In this document: positions 7,478 through 15,321 of the stretch, piece by piece
How positions within the stretch are numbered: the stretch's first letter is position 1
How the letters are laid out: every line of letters begins with the position of its first letter
NCBI GenBank assembly: GCA_910588535.1
Contig: CAJUOO010000055.1
Location: 1-22,392, forward strand
DNA length: 22,392 nucleotides
Origin: an uncultured Lachnospiraceae bacterium
GTDB lineage: Bacteria > Bacillota > Clostridia > Lachnospirales > Lachnospiraceae
Reading direction: 5' to 3'
The notes under the pieces: generated by a model
Told to the model about the DNA's origin: nothing
The model's input: the letters and a program-made list of their open reading frames with translations, nothing else
Databases searched by the model: none
Translations under genes and position numbers: made by a program

Positions 7478-7534
7478 GTTCTCTCCTCCTTAAGCAGATG
7501 GATAATACAATTCTTTCTCTCTCCATCTACCCTC

Positions 7535-10500
7535 TCACTGTCTGGTATTTGCATAAAATGCCTCTATCTGTGCTTGCTCACTGCTCAGGCCCTTCTCCTC
7601 CATCTGCACAATCGTATTCATCATGCGTTCATAATCATGTGGCATAATTTTCTTAAATCGTGGCAGATATTCACCAAAGTGATTGAGTATCTCTTTCCCC
7701 TTCTCGGAATTTGTATAAGCCACATGTTCCTCAATCATTTCCTTCAGCTCAAGTACATCATACTTCGAGGTCAAGTTAGACAGAGAAACCATCTCCTTAT
7801 TCAGACGTGTATAAAGATCGCGCTCCTCATCTAACACATAGGCAATTCCGCCGCTCATTCCTGCCGCAAAATTCTTTCCTGTAGAGCCAAGTACCACCAC
7901 GCGCCCACCTGTCATATATTCACAGCCATGATCGCCAACACCCTCCACAACAGCCGTTGCTCCAGAATTTCTGACGCAGAACCTCTCCCCTGCAATACCA
8001 TTAATAAATGCTTTTCCGCTCGTAGCTCCATAAAGCGCCACATTTCCGATAATCACATTTTCCTCCGCCTTAAATTTCACTCCCTTTGGCGGACAGACAA
8101 TCAGCTTTCCGCCAGAAAGCCCTTTGCCAAAATAATCGTTGCTGTCTCCGGTAAGCTCCAAGGTCAATCCCCTTGGAATAAACGCGCCAAAACTCTGTCC
8201 TCCACTTCCCTTGCACTGAATAGTAAAGGTATCTTCCTTTAAAGTGTCCTTATACCGTCTGGTTATCTCGGAGCCAAAGCTTGTGCCAAAAGCCCGATCT
8301 GTATTAGACACATCCAGCTCGATGCTTCTCTTCTGTCCTGATTCCAAGGCATCCTTTAATTTCCTTGCAAGTACCGTCTCATCCAGTGTCTTTTCCAGAT
8401 GGAAGTCAAAGTTTTTTTTGTTATTGTAGCCGGCAAGTTTCTGACCAGAATACGGATTATAGAGGATGCGAGACAGATCCAGTAGCTGCGCACCACGCCC
8501 TTTTGCCTTATCATTGATCACAAGCAGATCCGTTCTGCCCACCAGCTCGTCCACGGTGCGCACGCCAAGCCTAGCCATATATTCTCTTAGCTCCTGTGCC
8601 ACAAACTTCATAAAATTCATCACATACTCCGGTTTTCCTTTAAATCTCTTCCGAAGCTCAGGATTCTGCGTCGCCACACCGACCGGGCAGGTATCAAGAT
8701 TACACACGCGCATCATCACACAGCCCATCGTCACAAGCGGTGCAGTCGCAAATCCAAATTCCTCAGCACCCAAAAGAGCAGCGATCACAACATCACGCCC
8801 TGTCATCAGCTTGCCGTCGGTCTCCAGCACCACCTTATCTCGAAGCCCATTCTGAATTAAGGTCTGATGCGTCTCCGCAAGACCAAGCTCCCACGGAAGT
8901 CCTGCATGATAGATAGAATTTCTCGGTGCAGCACCTGTTCCACCGTCAAAGCCGGACACCAAAATCACCTGAGCACCCGCCTTTGCCACTCCTGCTGCCA
9001 CTGTTCCAACACCAGCCTCCGACACCAGCTTCACCGAAATTCTTGCATCCTTATTGACATTTTTCAGATCATAAATTAACTGCGCCAGATCTTCAATCGA
9101 ATAAATATCATGATGCGGCGGCGGAGAGATAAGCCCTACCCCCGGTGTGGAATGTCTGGTTTTCGCAATCCAAGGATACACCTTGCCTGCTGGAAGCTGC
9201 CCGCCCTCACCCGGCTTCGCTCCCTGCGCCATCTTAATCTGAATCTCCTTCGCACTTACCAGATAGCGCGAGGTGACACCAAAACGCCCGGATGCCACCT
9301 GCTTGATGGCAGAGCACCTATTCCATCCTTCTCTTTCCGACTCAAGGCGCTCCAAGCTCTCGCCTCCCTCACCGCTGTTTGATTTTCCCTGCAGTCGATT
9401 CATCGCAACCGCAAGCGTCTCATGAGCCTCCTGCGAGATGGAACCATAGGACATAGCACCTGTCTTAAACCTCTTAACAATCGATTCCACGCTCTCCACC
9501 TCATCTATTGATACACCCTTGGACGGATAAGCTAGATCCAAAAGCCCTCTAAGATTCATCGCTCTTTTTTCCTTGTGCAGCTCTGCAGAATATTGCTTAA
9601 AAATCGCATAATCTCCTCTGATTGCTGCCTGCTGCAAAAGATGAATCGTGAGCGGATTATACAGATGCTCCTCCTTACCTGCGCGCTCCTTATGGCTCCC
9701 CACACTGTCAAGCGTCATATCCACACTAAGTCCAAGAGGATCAAAAGCTGCGGAATGTAACGCGTCCACATCTGCAGCTATCTCGGCAAGCCCAATTCCC
9801 TCCACTCGGCTGATTGTCCCAGTAAAATACTTCCTTACCACATCTGAATGAATCCCGATCGCCTCAAAAATCTGAGAACCCTGATACGACTGAATGGTCG
9901 AGATACCCATCTTGGAAGCAATCTTTACAATGCCATGCAAAACTGCACTGTTGTAATCATCCACCGCCGCATAATAATCCTTATCAAGCATCCCTGAATC
10001 AATCAGATAACGTATGGATTCCAGCGCAAGATAAGGGTTGATGGCACAGGCACCATATCCCAGCAAAGTCGCAAAATGATGCACCTCCCTCGGCTCACCG
10101 CTCTCAAGAATAATTGCCACGCTAGTCCTCTTCTTTGTTTTTACCAAATGCTGATGCACTGCAGAGACAGCAAGCAAAGAAGGTACCGGAACATGATTCT
10201 CATCCACACCCCGGTCAGACAAAATAATAATATTCGCCCCATCCCTATGTGCTCGATCAACCTCCAAGAAAATATGATCGATGGCACGCTCCAGAGAGGT
10301 ATTCTTATAGTACACAATAGGAACCTCCTCCACCTGAAAACCATCCACCTTCATATTTTTAATTTTCAACATATCTGTATTAGTGAGAATTGGATTGTCA
10401 ATCTTTAGAATCTTACAATTTTCAGCCTTCTCCTCCAAAAGATTTCCATCCTCCCCAATGTAGATGGATGTGGACGTCACAATCTCCTCCCGTATCGCAT

Positions 10501-12088
10501 CGATCGGCGGATTTGTCACCTGAGCAAAAAGCTGTTTAAAATAATTAAATAATGGCTGATGCTGATCAGACAACACAGCAAGTGGACTGTCCGCTCCCAT
10601 AGCAGATACAGCTTCTGCACCTGTCATCGCCATAGGCAAAATCATAGTGCGTAGCTGTTCGTAGGTATAGCCAAACGCTCTCTGAAGCTTCGCCTGCTCG
10701 CTGGAACTGTATTTCACAACTCCTTTATTCGGAATCCGAAGTCGCTTTAGCTCAACCAGATTCCTGTCCAGCCATTCTCCATATGGCTGCTTCATCGCAT
10801 AGCGAAGTTTTAAATCCTCATCATGAATAAGCTTGCCCTCCACTGTGTCCACCAACAGCATCTTGCCCGGCCTTAGACGTTCCTTCTTAAGAATATGCAT
10901 CTGATCTATCTCTAAAGCCCCCACCTCAGAAGAAAGAACCAAATAATCATCATCTGTAATATAATAGCGGGAAGGACGCAGACCATTTCTGTCAAGCACT
11001 GCTCCCATAATATCTCCATCGGTAAATAATATAGAAGCAGGTCCGTCCCATGGTTCCATCATCGTGGCATAATATTGGTAAAAATCCTTCTTGACCTGCG
11101 GCATCGCCCGATCATTGCTCCACGGCTCTGGAATCGTAATCATAACAGCAAGCGGCAGCTCCATCCCACTCATCACCATAAATTCCAGTGTATTATCAAG
11201 CATCGCAGAGTCAGATCCCTCCTCATTAATCACAGGCAAAATCTTATGCATCTCGCCCTTAAGCACATCTGACTCCATGCTCTCCTCACGCCCAAGCATA
11301 CGATCGGCATTCCCCCGTATGGTGTTGATCTCACCATTATGAACAATAAATCGATAGGGATGTGCTCTCTGCCAGCTTGGATTTGTGTTGGTGCTAAAAC
11401 GAGAATGAACCAGAGCGATCGCAGAATCATAATCAGAAGATTGCAAATCGTCAAAAAACAGGCGAAGCTCTCCCACCAGAAACATTCCCTTATAGACGAT
11501 TGTCCTGCTGGATAACGATACCACATAGGTATCATCATTGCTCTGTTCAAAGATGCGGCGTACCACATACAGCCTTCTGTCAAAGGCAAGTCCAACCTCC
11601 ATCTGCTTTGGCTTCTTAATAAAAGCCTGAAAAATACACGGCATACAGTCTACTGCCTTTTTCCCAAGGATGGACGGATGAATCGGCACCTTTCTCCAGC
11701 CAAGAAATTCCAACCCTTCCTTCTTGACAATAATCTCAAACATCTTCATAGCCTGATTTCTCTCCAGTTCACGCTGAGAAAAGAAAAACATGCCGACGCC
11801 GTACTCTCTTTCATTGCCAAGCTCAAAGCCCAGAGTCTTTGCTGCTTTCTGGAAAAATTTATGAGAGATCTGCAACATAATGCCAACGCCGTCTCCAGTC
11901 TTTCCCTCTGCATCTTTTCCGGCTCTGTGCTCCAGATTTTCCACAATCTTCAGCGCATGCTCCACAGTCTGGTGAGATTTTATACCCTTAATGTTCACCA
12001 CTGCCCCAATGCCACAATTATCATGCTCAAAACAGGACTGATACAAGCCCTCAGACTGACCACTTCTTCTCTCTTCTCTCTGATCCAT
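7535..12088 (-). CDS. gltB: Glutamate synthase, large (alpha) subunit
   Basis: GltB hydrolyses glutamine at an N-terminal amidotransferase site, channels ammonia through the protein and reductively aminates 2-oxoglutarate on FMN, giving two glutamates. From ATG 12088 the protein has 1517 residues. An N-terminal propeptide of about 24 residues precedes the expected catalytic Cys of HDNCGIG. The class II amidotransferase domain is followed by a central region, an FMN-binding TIM barrel (GGTGAAPRNSI; K-x-GQGAKPGEGG-like ...GAKPGEGGQLP), a 3Fe-4S motif C-x5-C-x4-C (CVMMRVCNLDTC) and the C-terminal beta-helix GXGXG domain. An ATG 9 nt further upstream (12097) is in frame, but the AAAGGA site (12099-12104) is only 1-2 nt from it and 10 nt from 12088, so 12088 is preferred. 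It heads the gltBD operon. Confidence 0.96.
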   Translation of the reverse strand: MDQREERRSGQSEGLYQSCFEHDNCGIGAVVNIKGIKSHQTVEHALKIVENLEHRAGKDAEGKTGDGVGIMLQISHKFFQKAAKTLGFELGNEREYGVGMFFFSQRELERNQAMKMFEIIVKKEGLEFLGWRKVPIHPSILGKKAVDCMPCIFQAFIKKPKQMEVGLAFDRRLYVVRRIFEQSNDDTYVVSLSSRTIVYKGMFLVGELRLFFDDLQSSDYDSAIALVHSRFSTNTNPSWQRAHPYRFIVHNGEINTIRGNADRMLGREESMESDVLKGEMHKILPVINEEGSDSAMLDNTLEFMVMSGMELPLAVMITIPEPWSNDRAMPQVKKDFYQYYATMMEPWDGPASILFTDGDIMGAVLDRNGLRPSRYYITDDDYLVLSSEVGALEIDQMHILKKERLRPGKMLLVDTVEGKLIHDEDLKLRYAMKQPYGEWLDRNLVELKRLRIPNKGVVKYSSSEQAKLQRAFGYTYEQLRTMILPMAMTGAEAVSAMGADSPLAVLSDQHQPLFNYFKQLFAQVTNPPIDAIREEIVTSTSIYIGEDGNLLEEKAENCKILKIDNPILTNTDMLKIKNMKVDGFQVEEVPIVYYKNTSLERAIDHIFLEVDRAHRDGANIIILSDRGVDENHVPVPSLLAVSAVHQHLVKTKKRTSVAIILESGEPREVHHFATLLGYGACAINPYLALESIRYLIDSGMLDKDYYAAVDDYNSAVLHGIVKIASKMGISTIQSYQGSQIFEAIGIHSDVVRKYFTGTISRVEGIGLAEIAADVDALHSAAFDPLGLSVDMTLDSVGSHKERAGKEEHLYNPLTIHLLQQAAIRGDYAIFKQYSAELHKEKRAMNLRGLLDLAYPSKGVSIDEVESVESIVKRFKTGAMSYGSISQEAHETLAVAMNRLQGKSNSGEGGESLERLESEREGWNRCSAIKQVASGRFGVTSRYLVSAKEIQIKMAQGAKPGEGGQLPAGKVYPWIAKTRHSTPGVGLISPPPHHDIYSIEDLAQLIYDLKNVNKDARISVKLVSEAGVGTVAAGVAKAGAQVILVSGFDGGTGAAPRNSIYHAGLPWELGLAETHQTLIQNGLRDKVVLETDGKLMTGRDVVIAALLGAEEFGFATAPLVTMGCVMMRVCNLDTCPVGVATQNPELRKRFKGKPEYVMNFMKFVAQELREYMARLGVRTVDELVGRTDLLVINDKAKGRGAQLLDLSRILYNPYSGQKLAGYNNKKNFDFHLEKTLDETVLARKLKDALESGQKRSIELDVSNTDRAFGTSFGSEITRRYKDTLKEDTFTIQCKGSGGQSFGAFIPRGLTLELTGDSNDYFGKGLSGGKLIVCPPKGVKFKAEENVIIGNVALYGATSGKAFINGIAGERFCVRNSGATAVVEGVGDHGCEYMTGGRVVVLGSTGKNFAAGMSGGIAYVLDEERDLYTRLNKEMVSLSNLTSKYDVLELKEMIEEHVAYTNSEKGKEILNHFGEYLPRFKKIMPHDYERMMNTIVQMEEKGLSSEQAQIEAFYANTRQ

Positions 12089-12126
12089 ACACGTCATATC
12101 CTTTCTTCTAAGTTTATCTCTCCTCT

Positions 12127-12155
12127 ATCATACACCTTTTTTTCGCCCATGTAAA
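12127..12155 (-). promoter_or_regulatory. gltBD promoter
   Basis: On the minus strand TTTACA (12155-12150) and TATGAT (12132-12127) are exactly 17 nt apart. The predicted transcript start is near 12120, giving a leader of about 30 nt with the ribosome binding site. No competing promoter of this quality is seen nearby. Confidence 0.75.
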
Positions 12156-12171
12156 TATATTTTTTCATTAT

Positions 12172-12192
12172 ATTATCAGATAATCTGATTAT
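12172..12192. promoter_or_regulatory. Candidate LysR-type activator site upstream of gltB
   Basis: ATTATCAGATAATCTGATTAT is a 21-bp near-perfect palindrome. Its core TCAGATAATCTGA is exact and fits the LysR-family T-N11-A rule. Its centre is 62 bp upstream of the inferred start, where LysR regulators usually place their recognition site. A further half-site AATCTGA lies at about 12213-12219. In Bacillus subtilis the LysR protein GltC activates gltAB from such a position; a GltC-like regulator here is inference, as no such gene is in the window. Confidence 0.5.
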
Positions 12193-12437
12193 ATAGCATA
12201 ATACACTTTAATAATCTGACTTTAATAAAATAATCCTCTATATATATGGAAGAAAACCTAGTATTTAAAAACAATTTAAGAGCTAACTGGAAGAAATTAT
12301 AATTGATCTCCCACTGGATTTATCACTAAAAATATAAATTGTGTCTAAATTATCACGTGAATTTCCACATATCCGTCCATCTATCATACATCCTTATCAT
12401 TCTGATTGAACGTATTTTCATCCATATGTCAAAAGAC
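12193..12437. other. AT-rich intergenic region between gltB and the zinc-ribbon gene
   Basis: I see no gene on either strand here, only AT-rich DNA with the extra AATCTGA half-site near the gltB side. It separates the gltBD promoter region from the terminator of the upstream gene. Confidence 0.5.
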
Positions 12438-12488
12438 AAAAAAGGGCTGTGGCCAAAGACAAACGCCTTTAACACAACAGCCCTTTTC
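12438..12488 (-). terminator. Rho-independent terminator of the zinc-ribbon protein gene
   Basis: On the minus strand AAAAGGGCTGT (12488-12478) pairs with ACAGCCCTTTT (12450-12440), and the T-run continues to 12438. The long loop contains further short pairing (AAAGGCG against the TTTGGCC side is partial). The stem begins directly at the stop codon of the gene, leaving almost no 3' untranslated region. Confidence 0.85.
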
Positions 12489-14888
12489 TCACTGTTCAAT
12501 TAGATATAAATCAAAACACTTCATCAGTAAATCCAATGACACCTCTTCCGATCCAAACAAACTGTACATATCAAGTACACATCCATGATCCTTGTCAATC
12601 TGTACATAAGCATTGTAACCACTTGCCTTATTTCCATTTGCATCAGACACTTGGTACTCAAACCACGCCGCCTTAAAACCACCGATCATACCATTTTGCA
12701 CTTCACTGATCTCTATATCAAAACCAGAGTCTATATAAAATTCTCGCTGAAATTCTCGCGAGTATTCCATATTTTCTTCCATTTTTTCAGTTGTAATCTG
12801 ATAATCAAGCAATATCTGATCTGTGTCTTCAATATCCTTTTCATAAGATAATGCATACTCATCTGAATAATCCAAGTCTATCTCAAATCCCTCTACAGGC
12901 TTGATCTCAAGAATCAGATCTCCCTCTTCACAGTACAGCCTATTTAATTCACTGCTGGTAGTATTCTCCTCTGGTTCCTCTCCATCACCATATATACTAT
13001 CATAGAGCTGCCTTAATACCTCTTCAGAATAGACATCTCCATATATCTCCTTCACCGCGGAGACAAATTCTTCATAGGTCAGATACTCTGAACCATCAAG
13101 ACTTCCGCCACCATTATCTCCAACACCGCTGGATGGATCTGTCTGCCCCTTTATCTGTGTGACAAAATAAGAAAATTGCTCGGTAAATGCACTTGGAACA
13201 TATCCCCTTTCTAGTGCATTGTCAAGTATTTTTATTATCAACTTCTGCTGCTCTTGTGTGCCAAGCTCTGCAACCTTAATTGTATCTGAATACTCTGGCA
13301 CTGTAAATTCTTCTGCCTCTGTCACCATATAGCTTCCGCTAAGCCCAAGCTTTACACTGGTACTTTCACCCAGATAATTCTTGGTAGCCACTATTATGTC
13401 GAGATTGTCCATCTCGTAAGCATATTCCGTATCTGTGATATGGTACTCTCCCTCCAGAGACATCTCCATTGAAAACATTCCATCAACTTCCGCTGACAGC
13501 TGGATATTGTTTTTCTCTCCATCCTTCACTGCTCTATAGTATGCGGCAGCACTCTCTCCGTCCACGCTCATCTGCAAATCTATTCTCAGATCATCACCCG
13601 GATTTTCCTTTCCAAAGAAAGAAAATACCAGCTCACCTTCCTGTTTCTTTCCATCATCAAGAGGAACACGAATCTCTATCACCTGATTCTGGCTTATGCG
13701 CACATAGCAAAGAATTACTTCACTCACCCAAGAATCCACCATAGATTCTTCCACTATCTCTTCTAGATTTTTAATAAAATAATCTGCCTCTCTGTCTGAG
13801 CTCATATTTGCATACCAGCTCATAAATGTCTTATTTTCCTTTATCATCTTCGGCAGATTCTTCATATGCTTCGCATAATTTCTCTCTGACATAGACAAAA
13901 CATACTCATCTGTCTCCACGATACTGTTTCCAGTATCCAGCTTCACTGTCTGTGTTTTCTCACAGTTAATATCATTATACATCAAAGAGTACCATTCCTT
14001 CAGCGTGTCAGCCAACGATTGGATGCTCTCCTGCTGGCTCTCCATCTCTGTCACTGCTTCTGGATTAATTTCTCTTCCTGTCAGATCCTCTATATCATCA
14101 GCATTTACTCCCAGATAGTTATCATACAGTCCCGGAAGTCCAAGTATAACTCCGGCACTATCTGCAAATATTTCCAGTCTGGCCGGCTTCATATCACCCA
14201 CCATCGCCGTGAGTGCCATCATCGCCTGTGCCTCAATTTTATCTGAATCCACACTTACAGAAAAACTAATTGGCGAATAGTCCTTCAGCAGATCTGTCGC
14301 CATTCCACGTTCTGACACAGTAAGCTCAGACAACGTTACCGCCACCTGCTGAGAAATCTGCTCTCCTTCTAAGATTTCATTCAGCATCTCGCCGCGCTCA
14401 TCCTCTGCCAGAGACTCAAAAGTATTTTGAAGTGCCTTTTCCACAAAAGATTTTGCCTTGTCTGCCCCGGTGAGGGTTATCACCAGATAAATCAGCGTCA
14501 CCGCTATGGCTGTGCCGACTACACCCATCACTATGTATGGCGCCTTGCTCTTTTTAGGCTTACCTGCAGACGAATAAGTTGCCGCCTGATTTTCCTTCCA
14601 ATCAAAATACTGGCCGCTGCCCGTTCCTGACTGTGCTGTCTGCTGATAGTCAGAGTCAAGTCCTTGTGAATTTACCGTGATATCACGCCCCACGCTCACA
14701 TTCTCAAATTCAGAGCAAGCTACCTCCTCAGACATATTCGTCTCTGTACCTCCAAGCTCGCTGTCTTGCTCACGGTTCTCTTTCTCCGCCTCTCTCTCCT
14801 CTGTCCTTTTAAGCTCTATATAGCTTCCACATTCTGGACAAAATATGGTATCCTCCTGAATCTCTGCGCCACATTTCGCACACTTCAT
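12489..14888 (-). CDS. Zinc-ribbon membrane protein with a large extracellular region, unknown function
   Basis: This 799-residue protein begins with a zinc ribbon (C3-x2-C6 and C17-x2-C20, CPECGS type), then an acidic, Gln/Ser-rich linker to about residue 110 and one membrane segment at about 117-139. The remaining 650 residues are predicted outside the cell: first an alpha/beta region (KAKSFVEKALQNTFESL...), a Glu-rich middle with many strand-like repeats, a Gly/Ser linker (GVGDNGGGSLDGSEY near 600) and a final domain of about 160 residues. The basic residues before the membrane segment and the cytoplasmic zinc ribbon fit an inside-N topology. Many Clostridia have such zinc-ribbon single-pass proteins; their function is unknown. 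AAGGAGGAGG lies 7 nt before ATG 14888. It has its own promoter and terminator. Confidence 0.85.
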   Translation of the reverse strand: MKCAKCGAEIQEDTIFCPECGSYIELKRTEEREAEKENREQDSELGGTETNMSEEVACSEFENVSVGRDITVNSQGLDSDYQQTAQSGTGSGQYFDWKENQAATYSSAGKPKKSKAPYIVMGVVGTAIAVTLIYLVITLTGADKAKSFVEKALQNTFESLAEDERGEMLNEILEGEQISQQVAVTLSELTVSERGMATDLLKDYSPISFSVSVDSDKIEAQAMMALTAMVGDMKPARLEIFADSAGVILGLPGLYDNYLGVNADDIEDLTGREINPEAVTEMESQQESIQSLADTLKEWYSLMYNDINCEKTQTVKLDTGNSIVETDEYVLSMSERNYAKHMKNLPKMIKENKTFMSWYANMSSDREADYFIKNLEEIVEESMVDSWVSEVILCYVRISQNQVIEIRVPLDDGKKQEGELVFSFFGKENPGDDLRIDLQMSVDGESAAAYYRAVKDGEKNNIQLSAEVDGMFSMEMSLEGEYHITDTEYAYEMDNLDIIVATKNYLGESTSVKLGLSGSYMVTEAEEFTVPEYSDTIKVAELGTQEQQKLIIKILDNALERGYVPSAFTEQFSYFVTQIKGQTDPSSGVGDNGGGSLDGSEYLTYEEFVSAVKEIYGDVYSEEVLRQLYDSIYGDGEEPEENTTSSELNRLYCEEGDLILEIKPVEGFEIDLDYSDEYALSYEKDIEDTDQILLDYQITTEKMEENMEYSREFQREFYIDSGFDIEISEVQNGMIGGFKAAWFEYQVSDANGNKASGYNAYVQIDKDHGCVLDMYSLFGSEEVSLDLLMKCFDLYLIEQ

Positions 14889-14950
14889 CTCTCTGCCTCC
14901 TCCTTCTATCCTCCGATGTGGATAGCTTTATCTATACCTCTAAACACATC

Positions 14951-14986
14951 AGGCATACAATATATACAAATATATATTGTATGCCT
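14951..14986. repeat. 36-bp perfect palindrome overlapping the transcription start of the zinc-ribbon gene
   Basis: AGGCATACAATATATA (14951-14966) and TATATATTGTATGCCT (14971-14986) are exact reverse complements around CAAA. One base separates it from the -10 element at 14988-14993, so it spans roughly -6 to +31 of the inferred transcript. No T-run follows on either strand, which argues against a terminator. It could be an operator for a dimeric repressor, or a hairpin at the 5' end of the mRNA. Confidence 0.7.
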
Positions 14987-14987
14987 T

Positions 14988-15017
14988 ATCATATCACTTA
15001 TTATAATTTTATGTCAA
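14988..15017 (-). promoter_or_regulatory. Strong SigA promoter of the zinc-ribbon protein gene
   Basis: On the minus strand a perfect TTGACA (15017-15012) is followed after 18 nt by TATGAT (14993-14988), which is preceded by TGA, an extended -10. The -35 hexamer forms the last two sense codons (TTG ACA) of the small ORF upstream. The leader to the gene start at 14888 is about 90 nt and contains the palindrome. Confidence 0.75.
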
Positions 15018-15272
15018 GTGGCGATTATTCCCTACTTCCTCCACCTCCACCGTCACTGTCCACTCACTTCCATAGTCTTCTACCCTCTTCACTACACCTG
15101 TCAACCTCTCAAGTGGTTTTAATGTATTGTTGGACATGGCAAGTGCTGGTTCTATCGTATAATAATACATGGTACCTTCCAGTGTACTAAGCGTGGATTC
15201 TGACAATTCCACCTTATCGCCCTCGCTTACAAGCTTTGGCCTGCTCATCCTAAAATCCATCTCTCTTGACAT
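15009..15272 (-). CDS. Small protein of unknown function (87 aa) downstream of htrA
   Basis: The ORF from ATG 15272 encodes 87 residues with no signal peptide or membrane segment, mixed charge and strand-like stretches (EGDKVELSES..., LTGVVKRVEDYGSEW, TVTVEVEEV). The composition looks like a real soluble protein rather than a shadow. AGGGG lies 4 nt upstream of the ATG, on the short side but usable. The same frame is open upstream to 15395, but that part overlaps the end of htrA and reads as out-of-frame sequence (many Arg and Ser), so I do not include it. It starts 49 nt after the htrA stop on the same strand and is probably cotranscribed with it. I recognise no family. Confidence 0.6.
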   Translation of the reverse strand: MSREMDFRMSRPKLVSEGDKVELSESTLSTLEGTMYYYTIEPALAMSNNTLKPLERLTGVVKRVEDYGSEWTVTVEVEEVGNNRHLT

Positions 15273-15321
15273 ATCACCCCTCATTTCTGCACTGCTTTTG
15301 CACAAATCACTCCTTATTGAT

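Noticed and set aside
12098..12171. Glutamine riboswitch or attenuator in the gltB leader
   Set aside because: The leader is only about 30 nt long from the inferred start and has no hairpin of note.
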